A DNA stretch of 64,000 nucleotides from Blastococcus sp. PRF04-17 (GTDB lineage Bacteria; Actinomycetota; Actinomycetes; Mycobacteriales; Geodermatophilaceae), in contig NZ_CP095412.1 in the NCBI RefSeq assembly GCF_023016265.1, forward strand, positions 2,480,001 through 2,544,000, written 5' to 3'. Shown here piece after piece: positions 51,245-60,517 of this stretch. Position numbers and translations under genes: made by a program. How positions within the stretch are numbered: position 1 is the stretch's first letter; each line of letters starts with the position of its first letter. The notes under the pieces were generated by a model. It had not been told where the DNA came from and ran no database searches. It saw only the letters and a program-made list of their open reading frames with translations.

Positions 51245-51829
51245 CTAGGCGTAGACCTCGGGCTTGAGGGTGGCGATGTAGGGCAGGTCCCGGTACCGCT
51301 CGGCGTAGTCGAGGCCGTAGCCGATGACGAACTCGTTGGGGATGTCGAACCCGATGTACTTCACCGGCACCTCCACCTTCACCGCGTCGGGCTTGCGCAG
51401 CAGGGCGCACACCTCCAGCGAGGCGGGGCTGCGTCCGCCGAGGTTCTTCAGCAGCCAGGAGAGGGTCAGGCCGGAGTCGATGATGTCCTCGAGCACCAGC
51501 ACGTGCTTGCCGGTGATGTCGCGGTCGAGATCCTTGAGGATCCGGACGACCCCGGACGAACTGGTCGCCGAGCCGTAGGAGGAGACGGCCATGAACTCCA
51601 TCTGGGTGGGCAGCTGGAGGGCGCGGGCGAAGTCGCTCATGAACAGGACGGCGCCCTTGAGGACGCCGACGAGCAGGACCTCCTTGCCGGCGTAGTCGTC
51701 GGCGACCTGCGCCGCGAGCTCGCCGATCTTCGCCTGGATCTGCTCCTCGCTCAGCAGCACGTGGGAGATGTCCGGGCCGTACCCGTGGTCGGGACCGAGG
51801 GCCCCTGTGGTCTTCACGGACTCGCTCAC
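51245..51829 (-). CDS. hpt: Hypoxanthine phosphoribosyltransferase
   Basis: 194 residues from GTG 51829, overlapping the tilS stop as GTGA. The PRPP loop [18 protein letters not shown] and [16 protein letters not shown] are diagnostic, with the base-binding [16 protein letters not shown] near the end. It salvages hypoxanthine and guanine. The tilS-hpt-ftsH order is conserved in many bacteria. Confidence 0.96.
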   Translation of the reverse strand: MSESVKTTGALGPDHGYGPDISHVLLSEEQIQAKIGELAAQVADDYAGKEVLLVGVLKGAVLFMSDFARALQLPTQMEFMAVSSYGSATSSSGVVRILKDLDRDITGKHVLVLEDIIDSGLTLSWLLKNLGGRSPASLEVCALLRKPDAVKVEVPVKYIGFDIPNEFVIGYGLDYAERYRDLPYIATLKPEVYA

Positions 51830-52839
51830 GGGGAGGGCTCCTCGATCTCGTCGGCTGGGTTCCGCGGGGCGCCGCCCCGGCCGTCGGGGGGCTGCAGCAC
51901 CAGCCTGCCAGACGCCCGGACCACGCCTGCGCCGCCCGGGAGGTCCACCCGCCCCTGCCCCTTCCAGCGGGCCACGAGCGCGTCGACGGCGTCCAGGTGG
52001 ACCGCCTGCAGGTCGGGGACGCCGTGGTCGCGCAGCCACAGCCGCAGCACCCGGCGTCGCAGCGCCGGCGGCAGGTGCGCGACGTCGGCGGCGGGCAGCC
52101 GGGACGGTCGGGGGGCGGTGGCGGCGAGCGCGTCCAGCGCGTCGAGGTCCTCGCGCAGCATCGCCGCCGTCCGGGCGAGGGCGGGCGCGACGCCGCCCCC
52201 GAGCACGTCCTCGAGCAGCGGGAGCACCTCGCTGCGCAGCCGGGCCCGGGTGTAGGCGGGGTCGGCGTTCCACGGGTCCTCCCAGACGGGGAGGTCCTGG
52301 TCGGCGCACGCCTGCCGGGCCGTGGACCGCCGGACGGCGAGCAGCGGCCGCCACCAGGTCACGCCGTCGGTCTCCCGTTCCTCGACCATGCCCGCCACCG
52401 ACCGGGGGCCCGATCCGCGGCCCAGCCCAAGCAGCACCGTCTCCGCCTGGTCGTCGAGCGTGTGGGCCAGGGCCACCCGGGCATCGCACTCCCGGGCGGC
52501 GTCGGCGAGGGCGGCGTACCGGGCGGCGCGGGCGGCCCCCTCGGGGCCGCCCTCGGCGCCGACCTCGGCCGTGCGGACGAGCACCGGGGTCAGGTCCAGT
52601 CCCCGGAGCAGCTCCGCCGTCCCCTCGGCCCGCTCGGCGGACCCGGCCTGCAGGCCGTGGTCGACCGTCACGCCGCCGATCCGGACGCCGAACGCGCGTC
52701 CCTCGAAGGCCAGGGCGGCCGCGAGCGCGACGGAGTCGGCTCCCCCGCTGCACGCCACGAGCACCGGCCGCGTCGACTCGAGCAGGCCGGAGCGCACGGC
52801 GTGGCGGAGGACGGCCACCGCCCGCGGCGGGCCGGCCAT
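51826..52839 (-). CDS. tilS: tRNA(Ile)-lysidine synthetase
   Basis: 337 residues from ATG 52839. The PP-loop SGGADS (near residue 30) and [12 protein letters not shown], then [22 protein letters not shown], are characteristic. The C-terminal TilS domain gives [16 protein letters not shown]. It converts C34 of tRNA-Ile2 to lysidine using ATP and lysine. It is co-transcribed with hpt. Confidence 0.94.
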   Translation of the reverse strand: MAGPPRAVAVLRHAVRSGLLESTRPVLVACSGGADSVALAAALAFEGRAFGVRIGGVTVDHGLQAGSAERAEGTAELLRGLDLTPVLVRTAEVGAEGGPEGAARAARYAALADAARECDARVALAHTLDDQAETVLLGLGRGSGPRSVAGMVEERETDGVTWWRPLLAVRRSTARQACADQDLPVWEDPWNADPAYTRARLRSEVLPLLEDVLGGGVAPALARTAAMLREDLDALDALAATAPRPSRLPAADVAHLPPALRRRVLRLWLRDHGVPDLQAVHLDAVDALVARWKGQGRVDLPGGAGVVRASGRLVLQPPDGRGGAPRNPADEIEEPSP

Positions 52840-52857
52840 GCCCTGCCCGCCCGCCCG

Positions 52858-53934
52858 TCAGGCGATGGCCGGGCGGCCGAGCACCCGCTCCACCCAGGTC
52901 GCCGGTGCGGTGAGCTCCTCGACGCGGGGCAGGTTGTGCGGCCCGTCCCACACCCGGTTGAAGCCCTCCATGCCGACGAGGTCGATGACGCCGCCGACGA
53001 AGACCCGGCCCTCGGCGTACTGCTTCATCTTCTGCTCGAGCCCGAGCATGCGGCGCAGCACGCGGTCGAGCGGGCCGCGGCCCTTGCGGCGCTGCGCGAA
53101 CCGCTTGCGCAACGTCTTCACCGTCGGCACGACGTCCGGCCCCACGCCGTCCATCACGTACTCGGCGTGCCCCTCCACCAGGCTCATCACGGCGGTGACC
53201 CGGTCGAGGACGGCGCGCTGCTCGGGCGCGCGCACGAGTGCCAGCAGCCCCTCGGACTCCCCCTCGCCCCCGCGGACCGCGTCGGCGACGCTGCGCAGCA
53301 CGTCCTGCAGGCGCTCGCGGAGGACCTCGGAGCTGAGGTCGGTGGCGTCGACGAACTGGGCGATCTCGGCCTCGAGATGCCCCTTGAGCCACGGGACGGC
53401 GGTGAACTGCAGCTGGTGCGTGACCTCGTGCAGGCAGACCCAGAGCCGGAAGTCGCCCGGGTCGACGCCGAGCTTCCGCTCGGTGGCGACGATGTTCGGG
53501 GCGACCAGCAGCAGCCGGCCGCCGGTGCCGAACACCTCGTACTGGCCGAGCACGCGGGAGGAGAGGAAGGCCAGCAGCCCGCCGGCCTGCACGCCGGTGG
53601 CCCGCGAGCCGATGGCGGTGGCCAGCGGGCCGGGGCGGGTGTCCTGCTTCTCGGTGAGCGCCTGCACCAGCGGGTCGAGCAGCGCCGCCATCCCGCTGGT
53701 GTTGGCGTCCACCCAGCCCGGCCGGTCGACGACGGCGACCTCGGGGACGATCCCGCCCGGCGCGGGATGCAGCCCGGTGAGCCCCTCGACGTGGGCGACG
53801 GCGACGGCGGCCTTGTCGTGCAGGTCGCGGACGACGGCAGCGGCCTCCTCGCGGGTGGTCGAGGGGCCGGCGGCCATCAGCTTCCGGGCGGTGCGACCCG
53901 CGAGGTTCCAGTCGACCAGGGAGGCGCTGCTCAT
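52858..53934 (-). CDS. Zinc-dependent metalloprotease family protein (DUF2342)
   Basis: 358 residues from ATG 53934. The zinc motif HEVTH sits in [18 protein letters not shown], and [19 protein letters not shown] supplies the third ligand region (EGHAE). It corresponds to Rv3626c, always between dacB and tilS. The substrate is unknown. No signal peptide is seen, so it is probably cytoplasmic. Confidence 0.93.
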   Translation of the reverse strand: MSSASLVDWNLAGRTARKLMAAGPSTTREEAAAVVRDLHDKAAVAVAHVEGLTGLHPAPGGIVPEVAVVDRPGWVDANTSGMAALLDPLVQALTEKQDTRPGPLATAIGSRATGVQAGGLLAFLSSRVLGQYEVFGTGGRLLLVAPNIVATERKLGVDPGDFRLWVCLHEVTHQLQFTAVPWLKGHLEAEIAQFVDATDLSSEVLRERLQDVLRSVADAVRGGEGESEGLLALVRAPEQRAVLDRVTAVMSLVEGHAEYVMDGVGPDVVPTVKTLRKRFAQRRKGRGPLDRVLRRMLGLEQKMKQYAEGRVFVGGVIDLVGMEGFNRVWDGPHNLPRVEELTAPATWVERVLGRPAIA

Positions 53935-53972
53935 CGCCTCACGGTACGCGGCGCGGCGCTCGTGCCCGGCGC

Positions 53973-55394
53973 TCAGCGGCAGCCGCAGCTGGCCAGCGAG
54001 GCGGCGACGTCGTCCAGGGCGTCCTCGGCGGCCTGCTCGCTCTGGGAGCCGTCGGCGACCACCGCGAAGGCGAGCAGCCGGCCGTCGAGGGTGACGACGG
54101 TGCCGGCGAGGGCGTGCACGCCCTGCAGCGTGCCGGTCTTCGCGCGGACGGTGCCGGGCGCGGTCTCGGCGTCCCCGCGGTCGAACAGCGTGCCGTCGTA
54201 CCCGGCGACCGGCAGCCCCGACAGCAGCGCCGAGGCACTGCCGAGGGTGCCGTCCGCGGCCGCGGTGACGACGGCGGTCAGCACCGAGGCGGGAACGCGG
54301 TTCTCGCGGGAGAGGCCGCTGCCGTCGGCGAGGGAGACGCCGGTGACGTCGATGCCGGCCGCGGACAGCGCCTCGGTGGTGGCCTGGGCGCCGCCGGCGA
54401 AGCTGGCCTCCTTGTCGCGGGCCAGCGCGACGTGCCGGGCCAGGGCCTCGGCCAGCATGTTGTCCGACTGCGACAGCATCTGTTCCACCAGTCGCCCGAC
54501 GGGGGCCGAGGAGACGGTGGCCAGCGTCTGCGCACCGGCCGGCGCCTGCCCGAGGACGACGGCGGCGTCGGGCGCCCCGAGGGCATCGGCGAGGGCGGCT
54601 CCGGCGTCCAGGCCGGGCTGGCCGCTGCGGGCCAGCGAGCCCGGGCTCAGCCGGGCGCCGTCGACGGCGGTGGCGGTGACCGGGGCCGCGTAACTGGACG
54701 GCGCGTCGCCGGCGCCCCAGCCGCTGGCGGTGAGCGGACCGCTGAACAGCGAGCTGTCGACGACCACGCGGGTGACGGGGGTGCCGGCGGGCAGCGCGGC
54801 CGTCACCTGGGTGGCCAGGTCGGCGACGGTCGGCGCACCCGGGTAGGTCTGCGAGGGCGCCGTCCGGGAGAGGGTGAGGTCCCCGCCGCCGACCAGGACG
54901 ACCTCGCCGGGGCTGGCACCGGCGACGACGGTGGTCTCGAACGTCTCGGCGGGGTCGAGCGTGGTGAGCGCGGCCGCCGCGGTGAGCAGCTTGGCGGTCG
55001 ACGCGGGGGTCGCGGGGTCGGCGGCGTCCAGGTCGAGCAGCGACTCCCCCGTGGCGACGTCGACGACCTGCGCCGAGACGCCGGTGCCGAGGCCGGGTGC
55101 GGTGAGCAGCGGGGTCAGCTGTCCGGCGAGGACGGCGGGGTCGGGGGCGGGCGCGTCGGCGGACAGGGACGCGAGGACCGGGACGGCGTCGCCGAGCTCG
55201 GGCAGCTCCGCCTCGGGGATGGCCACCGCCTCGCTGCCGCCGTCGTCGTCGTTCCCGCCGAGGAGGACGCCGACGCCGACGACCCCGCCGACGAGCAGCA
55301 GGACCAGGCCGACGACGCCCATGGCGAGGCGCCGACGGAACCGCCCGGTCTTCGCCCGGACGATCGTCGAACCGGTCGACGCGATGGTGCCCAC
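53973..55394 (-). CDS. dacB: D-alanyl-D-alanine carboxypeptidase/endopeptidase (PBP4/DacB type)
   Basis: 473 residues from GTG 55394 with an N-terminal membrane anchor ([22 protein letters not shown]). The three penicillin-binding motifs are STAK (near 131), SDN in [11 protein letters not shown] (near 310) and KTG in [11 protein letters not shown] (near 418). The long insert between SxxK and SDN is the class C signature. It trims peptidoglycan peptides outside the membrane. It is divergent from ppa, as in mycobacteria. Confidence 0.93.
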   Translation of the reverse strand: MGTIASTGSTIVRAKTGRFRRRLAMGVVGLVLLLVGGVVGVGVLLGGNDDDGGSEAVAIPEAELPELGDAVPVLASLSADAPAPDPAVLAGQLTPLLTAPGLGTGVSAQVVDVATGESLLDLDAADPATPASTAKLLTAAAALTTLDPAETFETTVVAGASPGEVVLVGGGDLTLSRTAPSQTYPGAPTVADLATQVTAALPAGTPVTRVVVDSSLFSGPLTASGWGAGDAPSSYAAPVTATAVDGARLSPGSLARSGQPGLDAGAALADALGAPDAAVVLGQAPAGAQTLATVSSAPVGRLVEQMLSQSDNMLAEALARHVALARDKEASFAGGAQATTEALSAAGIDVTGVSLADGSGLSRENRVPASVLTAVVTAAADGTLGSASALLSGLPVAGYDGTLFDRGDAETAPGTVRAKTGTLQGVHALAGTVVTLDGRLLAFAVVADGSQSEQAAEDALDDVAASLASCGCR

Positions 55395-55404
55395 CCCCAA
55401 GAAA

Positions 55405-55429
55405 GACCTCCGCCGAGTACGCGGAGGTC
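55405..55429. promoter_or_regulatory. Inverted repeat in the dacB-ppa divergent promoter region
   Basis: GACCTCCGC (55405-55413) and GCGGAGGTC (55421-55429) form a perfect 9-bp dyad within the 56 bases between the two divergent starts. It may be an operator or a leader hairpin. Confidence 0.45.
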
Positions 55430-55450
55430 GCCGTAGGTCACACTAAGCGC

Positions 55451-55945
55451 GTGCAGTTCGACGTGACGGTAGAAATCCCGAAGGGCCAGCGGAACAAGTA
55501 CGAGCTGGACCATGTGACCGGACGCATCCGCCTGGACCGGATGCTCTTCACCTCCACCCGCTACCCGGCGGACTACGGCTACATCGAGAACACCCTCGGC
55601 ATGGACGGCGACCCGCTGGACGCGCTGGTGATCCTCGACGAGCCCACGTTCCCCGGCTGCCTGATCACCTGCCGCGCCCTCGGCATGTTCCGCATGACCG
55701 ACGAGGCGGGCGGCGACGACAAGGTGCTGTGCGTGCCGGCCACCGATCCGCGGATGGCCCACCTCACCGACATCAATGACGTCCCGGAGTTCGACCGGCT
55801 GGAGATCCAGCACTTCTTCGAGACCTACAAGGACCTCGAGCCGGGCAAGTCGGTCGAGGGCGCCGAGTGGGTCGGCCGCGGCGAGGCCGAGGAGGAGATC
55901 CTGGCCTCGCTGGAGCGCGCGAAGACCGACGCTCCGCACCACTAG
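55451..55945 (+). CDS. ppa: Inorganic pyrophosphatase
   Basis: 164 residues from GTG 55451. [14 protein letters not shown], the metal-binding [18 protein letters not shown] and [12 protein letters not shown] match class I hexameric pyrophosphatases. It removes pyrophosphate from biosynthetic reactions. Its stop overlaps the convergent oxidoreductase stop by four bases. Confidence 0.96.
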   Translation: MQFDVTVEIPKGQRNKYELDHVTGRIRLDRMLFTSTRYPADYGYIENTLGMDGDPLDALVILDEPTFPGCLITCRALGMFRMTDEAGGDDKVLCVPATDPRMAHLTDINDVPEFDRLEIQHFFETYKDLEPGKSVEGAEWVGRGEAEEEILASLERAKTDAPHH

Positions 55946-56916
55946 GCAGGGATGATCAGCGACTTCCCGCTGGTCCGGCGGGCCTCGAGGTCCGCGTGCG
56001 CCCGGGAGGCGTCGGCGAGGGGGTAGCGCCCGCCGATGCGCACGTCGAGGGCACCGCTGCGCACCTGCTCGAACACGTCGGCCGCGCGCTCCAGGAAGCC
56101 CGGACGGTCGGCGACGTAGGTCGCCAGCGTCGGGCGGGTCAGGAACAGCGAGCCGCCCTGAGCCAGCCGCATCGGGTCGACGGGCGGCACGGCGCCGCTC
56201 GAGGCACCGAAGAGCGCCAGCGTGCCCAGCGGCGCCAGACAGGCGAGGCTGGCATCGAAGGTGGCCTGGCCGACGCCGTCGTAGACGACGCGGACTCCCC
56301 GCCCGCCGGTGAGCTCGCGGACCCGCTCGACGACGTCCTCGTGGTCGTACCGCACGACCTGCACGGCGCCGGCCGCGCGGGCCAGCCGCGCCTTCTCGTC
56401 GGTCGAGACCGTGCCGATGACGCGGGCGCCCCGGCCGGCCGCCATCTGGGTGAGCAGGAGCCCGACGCCGCCTGCGGCCGCGTGCACCAGGACCTGGTCG
56501 CCGGCCTGCACCGGGCAGGTGCTGGTGCAGAGGAACTGCGCGGTGACCCCCTGCAGCAGCACGGCCGCGGCCTGCTCGGTGGTCACGCCGTCCGGGACGG
56601 GGACCACGCGATCGGCCGGCACGACCGCTCGCTGGGTGTAGCCGGTGCCGTTGACCATGGCCCACGCCACCCGGGCGCCGGGGCGCAGGTCGACGTCCGG
56701 ACCGACGGCCCGCACGGTGCCGGCGCCCTCGCAGCCGGCGACGAACGGCAGGTCCATCGGGTACCGGCCCTCGCGCTGGTAGACGTCGATGAAGTTGACG
56801 CCGGCCGCCTCGACGTCGACCAGGAGCTCGCCCGGGCCGGGCTCCCGCTGCTCGCTGTCCCGGAGCTCGAGGACCTCCGGTCCACCCGTCCGCCCGACCA
56901 TCACCGACTGGACCAC
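55942..56916 (-). CDS. NADPH:quinone oxidoreductase, zinc-free MDR family
   Basis: 324 residues from GTG 56916, five bases after GGAGGAG. The GroES-like N-terminal domain has [30 protein letters not shown], and the cofactor site is [19 protein letters not shown]. No structural zinc Cys set is present, as expected for the QOR branch. It reduces quinones or other carbonyl/alkene acceptors with NADPH. It lies next to ppa but in the other direction. Confidence 0.9.
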   Translation of the reverse strand: MVQSVMVGRTGGPEVLELRDSEQREPGPGELLVDVEAAGVNFIDVYQREGRYPMDLPFVAGCEGAGTVRAVGPDVDLRPGARVAWAMVNGTGYTQRAVVPADRVVPVPDGVTTEQAAAVLLQGVTAQFLCTSTCPVQAGDQVLVHAAAGGVGLLLTQMAAGRGARVIGTVSTDEKARLARAAGAVQVVRYDHEDVVERVRELTGGRGVRVVYDGVGQATFDASLACLAPLGTLALFGASSGAVPPVDPMRLAQGGSLFLTRPTLATYVADRPGFLERAADVFEQVRSGALDVRIGGRYPLADASRAHADLEARRTSGKSLIIPA

Positions 56917-56972
56917 GTGCTCCTCCTCCGCGCGCCGTTGCCGGGGAGGCTGCCACCTGCGGCGCGGACGAC

Positions 56973-57015
56973 GACGAGCGGCCCCCACCTCCGCGGAAGT
57001 CGAGGGCCGCTCGTC
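56973..57015 (-). terminator. Hairpin terminator after the peptide-binding lipoprotein gene
   Basis: GACGAGCGGCCC (56973-56984) and GGGCCGCTCGTC (57004-57015) form a perfect 12-bp stem, 11 bases after the stop at 57026. Confidence 0.75.
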
Positions 57016-57025
57016 GGTGCGGGGC

Positions 57026-58651
57026 TCAGCCCGCGCGGGTCAGCGCCGCGGTGTCCACCCGGCCGAAGACGTCGACGACCAGGTCGGTGACGTCGGCGGA
57101 GTGCACGGACTGCGTCACGTCGAAGAACAGCGGGATGACCGGCATGTCCTCGAGGACGACGTCCTCCGCCCGGTTGTAGAAGCCGATCGCCTCCTCACCG
57201 GTGGGGGCCGCGTTGCCCTCGGCCAGCAGCGCGTCGAACTCCGGGTTGCTGTAGAACGCGAAGTTGGCTCCGGCGCCGGTCGCGTACAGCGGCTCCAGGA
57301 AGTTCTGCGGGCTCGGGTAGTCCATCGACCAGCCCATGCGGAACGGCCCGGTCATGCCCTGGGTGCCCAGCAGCGGCCCGTACTCCGGCGGCGCCAGGTC
57401 GCCCTTCAGGACGTACTCGACGCCGAGGTTGGTGCGCAGCTGGTTGCCGACCGCCTGCATCCAGGCCTCGTTGCCGGCGCCGGCGTTGAACCACAGCTCG
57501 ATCGGCTGCGACCGGTCGAAGCCGGCCGCGTCGAGCAGCTCGTTGGCCCGGTCGACGTCCAGGACGCAGTAGTCGCAGGCGGCGTCGCGGTGGCCGTCTA
57601 CGGCGGCCGGGACCAGGGAGTCGGCGGCCTCGCGGGTGCCGGAGAAGATGTTCTCGGTGATCGCGTCCCGGTCGATGGCCAGCGACAGCGCCTGGCGGAC
57701 CCGCGGGTCGGCGTAGCGCTCCTGATAGAGCGGCAGGCCGAGGAAGGTGAAGCCGGAGGCCGCGGTCTCGACGAACCGGCCCGCGAACTCGTCCGTGGCG
57801 GTGCCGGCGGCGTCGGCCGGGATGCGCGGGAGGACGTCCAGCTCGCCGGCCAGCGCCTCGGTGTAGGCGGTGTCGGTGTCGGCGTAGACCCGGAACTCCA
57901 GCGCCTCGACCGAGGCGGCCCGCTCGCCAGCGAATTCGTCGTAGGCGCGGACCGTGAGGCCCTCGCCCTGGACGAACGCGCCGACCGCCTCGAACGGCCC
58001 GTTGCCGACCGGGCGGGCGCCGAAGGCCTCGGGGTCGTCGAAGAAGGACTCGGGCAGCGGGAAGAACGGGTTGTAGCCCAGCGTCACGGGGAACTGCGCG
58101 AACGGCGCGACCAGGGTCACGGTGAAGGTGGTGTCGTCGACCACGGTCAGCCCGCTGAGCTCGCGGGCGGCGGGCTCGCCGGTCGGGTCGCCGGCGTCGT
58201 CGGTCGGGGCCTGCAGGTCGCCGTAACCCTCGATGTTGGCGAAGAAGTAGGAGCCGGCCTGCGCGTTCGGGCTGTAGGCCGTGTGGTTCCAGGCGTCGAC
58301 GAAGGACGCGGCGGTCACCGGGGACCCGTCGTGGAAGGTCCAGCTGTCGTGGAGAGCCACCGTCCAGGTGACGTTGTCGTCGGACGTGACGGACTCCGCC
58401 ACGCCGGTGTAGCTGACCGCACCGTCGGCGTCGTACTCGACGAGCCCGGTCCACAGGGACTCCAGGACCTGGGCGCCGTACTCCTCGACGGTGTTGCCGG
58501 GGACGAGGGGTGCACCCGGCTCACCGATGGCGATGCTGACCGGGTCGAGCGTGTTCTCGTCGCCGCTCCCGGGCGTGGCGCAGCCGCTGAGCAGCACGGT
58601 GCCGGCGAGCGCTGCGAACGCCAGGCGCGAGGGGCGCTTGTTGCTAGTCAT
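57026..58651 (-). CDS. ABC transporter substrate-binding lipoprotein (SBP family 5, peptide type)
   Basis: 541 residues from ATG 58651 with lipobox LLSGC (Cys near residue 24). SBP_bac_5 features include the early VSIAIGEPGAPLVPGNTVEEYG, WTVALHDSWTFHDGSPVTAASFV and RVRQALSLAIDRDAI. Family members bind oligopeptides, dipeptides or nickel; the cargo is not clear. No permease or ATPase gene is adjacent, so this is an orphan binding protein that must share a transporter elsewhere. Confidence 0.93.
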   Translation of the reverse strand: MTSNKRPSRLAFAALAGTVLLSGCATPGSGDENTLDPVSIAIGEPGAPLVPGNTVEEYGAQVLESLWTGLVEYDADGAVSYTGVAESVTSDDNVTWTVALHDSWTFHDGSPVTAASFVDAWNHTAYSPNAQAGSYFFANIEGYGDLQAPTDDAGDPTGEPAARELSGLTVVDDTTFTVTLVAPFAQFPVTLGYNPFFPLPESFFDDPEAFGARPVGNGPFEAVGAFVQGEGLTVRAYDEFAGERAASVEALEFRVYADTDTAYTEALAGELDVLPRIPADAAGTATDEFAGRFVETAASGFTFLGLPLYQERYADPRVRQALSLAIDRDAITENIFSGTREAADSLVPAAVDGHRDAACDYCVLDVDRANELLDAAGFDRSQPIELWFNAGAGNEAWMQAVGNQLRTNLGVEYVLKGDLAPPEYGPLLGTQGMTGPFRMGWSMDYPSPQNFLEPLYATGAGANFAFYSNPEFDALLAEGNAAPTGEEAIGFYNRAEDVVLEDMPVIPLFFDVTQSVHSADVTDLVVDVFGRVDTAALTRAG

Positions 58652-59419
58652 CGTCGTGCCTTCCCGGGGCCGCCATGTTCCGGCGCCCGCGGACGTGGAG
58701 CGGCGCGGCAGCGGTCGCAGCCGGACTCACCGATCTCCACCAGGCAAGTCGGCGTCCCGGGGGCCGGACTGGATGGAGACGTCCGTCACGCTCTCCGGGC
58801 GAGGGAACTCTGACCGACCGGCCGGAAGGCTGAGGAAGGTGGAGGAAGGTGGAGCCGCCTGTCGGAATCGAACCGACGACCTTCTCATTACGAGTTCGCA
58901 GGGGCGGGGTCCGGGGTGGTCCGCTGACGTACGGACTTGCAGGTCAGCCGGGCGAGGCGGTCTGGGGCGGACGGCTGCGGATAGCCGTGGACGGCCCGCG
59001 ATGGCACACACGCTGGCACACGGCATGGCCCTCCAAGAGAAAGGGGAAGAGGGAGCGAGATGCCGCTCTGGCCGCCGCCATGGGTGCGGTGCTGAGGCAA
59101 TCGGAAGGCGCGACTCCAGCCTGATTGGGCGGTTGGCAGGGCAAGTAGTTCCCAAAGAAGTCAGCCGTCTAAGCTGACCGTGCGGCTTCGATTCCTGTCA
59201 CTCGCTCCGGATACCAAGTCGCGGGACACGGTTCGCAGGTGTCTCGCGACATTGCGTCCGGTCAACGACCGCCCAGGTGCGAGGGGCTGTTCGACCTCGT
59301 CGTCCTCGTCGATCAGCAGCCGTTCGGCACGGGCATCGACGGCACCCTTGACCGCTTCCTCGCGCTGACGCGACCCAGCGCCTCGTCGTCCTAACTAGTG
59401 ACCGACGGGGTGGCCGGGG
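58652..59419. other. 768-base region without a convincing gene
   Basis: It holds the peptide-binding gene's promoter side, a tRNA-Thr 3' fragment (58851-58894), and then about 520 bases of mixed coding appearance. A 52-codon reading from GTG 59239 to 59394 contains LFDLVVLVDQQPFGTGIDG but is not recognisable as a family and may be a remnant. Confidence 0.55.
58851..58894 (-). other. tRNA-Thr(CGT) 3' fragment, putative attachment site
   Basis: On the minus strand the sequence runs from the anticodon loop (CTCGTAA) through the 3' stem half, variable loop, T-arm (GTCGG-TTCGATT-CCGAC) to the acceptor 3' end (AGGCGGCTCC). The 5' half (acceptor, D-arm) is absent: the bases at 58895 onward do not pair. 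Such anticodon-to-3'-end pieces are the usual att cores of tyrosine-integrase elements. Confidence 0.75.
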
Positions 59420-60517
59420 TCAGCCGCCCAGAACGGCCAGCACCTGACGGCGGATCTCAACGTCCTCGCGTGCGGTGACGACGACGGTGCGCGCGGTGGC
59501 GCCCGGCGTGCTGATGTCCCCGTCGGTGGTCGTGGCCTCGTTGAGGTCGGCGTCGACACCCAGCCCGAGGTGGCCCAGCTCCGCGGCCACGGCCTCGCGC
59601 ACCTGCCAGGAGTGCTCGCCGACGCCGCCGGTCATCACCAGCAGGTCGAGGCCGCCGGTCGCAGCGGTCATCGCCGCGGTCTCCCGCACCAGGCGGTGCA
59701 GGTAGACGTCGAAGGCCAGCGCGCAGTCGGTGTCCCCGGCGGCTCGGCCGGCGAGCACGTCGCGCAGGTCGCCGTCGGTGCCGCTGAGTCCCTTGAGCCC
59801 GGCGTGGTGCTCGAAGACGTCGCCGAGCTCCTGCTCGGGGACGTGCCCGTGCTCGAGCAGCCAGAGCACCAGCCCGGGGTCGACGGTGCCGGGCCGGGTG
59901 TTCATGACCAGGCCGGCCAGCGGCGTGAAACCCATCGTGGTGTCGACCGAGACGCCCCCGCGCACCGCCGTCAGCGACGCCCCGGCACCCAGGTGCGCCG
60001 AGACGATCCGCAGCTCACTGGCCGGCCGGCCGACGAGCTCCGCCGCCCGGCGCACCGCGTAGGCGTGCGACAGGCCGTGGAAGCCGTACCGCCGCAGCCC
60101 CCACCGCTCGTTCCACTCGCGGGGCAGGGCGTACGTGCGGGCGGCTGGCGGCAGGGTGGCGTGGAAGCCGGTGTCGAAGGCGGCCACCGCCGGTACCTCG
60201 GGCAGCAGGTCGCGCACCGCGCGGACCCCGGCCAGGGCGCGGGGGTTGTGCAGCGGCGCGAGGTGGCTGATCGAGTAGAGGTAGGCGACCAGCAGGTCGT
60301 CGACCCGCGCGGCCCCGCCGTACCGGGGCCCGCCGTGCACCACCCGGTGCCCGACCGCGTCGACCGGGCCGCAGCCGGCGAGGAACTCCTCCAGCGGGGC
60401 GAGGTCGCCCTCGCCCCGCCAGTGCTCCACGGTCGTGGCCGCGGTGACCGAGCCGTCGGCGTCCGTGCGGGCCAGCTTCAGGCTGCTGGACCCGGTGTTG
60501 ACGACGAGGACCCTCAC
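59420..60517 (-). CDS. ackA: Acetate kinase
   Basis: 365 residues from GTG 60517 ([14 protein letters not shown]), overlapping the phosphoketolase stop as [63 protein letters not shown] and MTGGVGEHS are the canonical motifs. It makes ATP and acetate from acetyl phosphate, the product of the upstream phosphoketolase, and so completes a short energy-yielding bypass. Confidence 0.95.
   Translation of the reverse strand: MRVLVVNTGSSSLKLARTDADGSVTAATTVEHWRGEGDLAPLEEFLAGCGPVDAVGHRVVHGGPRYGGAARVDDLLVAYLYSISHLAPLHNPRALAGVRAVRDLLPEVPAVAAFDTGFHATLPPAARTYALPREWNERWGLRRYGFHGLSHAYAVRRAAELVGRPASELRIVSAHLGAGASLTAVRGGVSVDTTMGFTPLAGLVMNTRPGTVDPGLVLWLLEHGHVPEQELGDVFEHHAGLKGLSGTDGDLRDVLAGRAAGDTDCALAFDVYLHRLVRETAAMTAATGGLDLLVMTGGVGEHSWQVREAVAAELGHLGLGVDADLNEATTTDGDISTPGATARTVVVTAREDVEIRRQVLAVLGG

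Noticed and set aside
51997-54693. A long plus-strand frame opposite tilS, the metalloprotease and dacB
   Set aside because: Translation is low-complexity and covers three genes with intact catalytic motifs.
58849-59124. A 91-codon open frame beginning in the tRNA fragment
   Set aside because: Its first residues are a translation of the tRNA T-arm and acceptor, a common false gene.
59180-59394. Short open frames after the tRNA remnant
   Set aside because: No recognised family, no convincing ribosome site, and overlapping alternatives in two frames.
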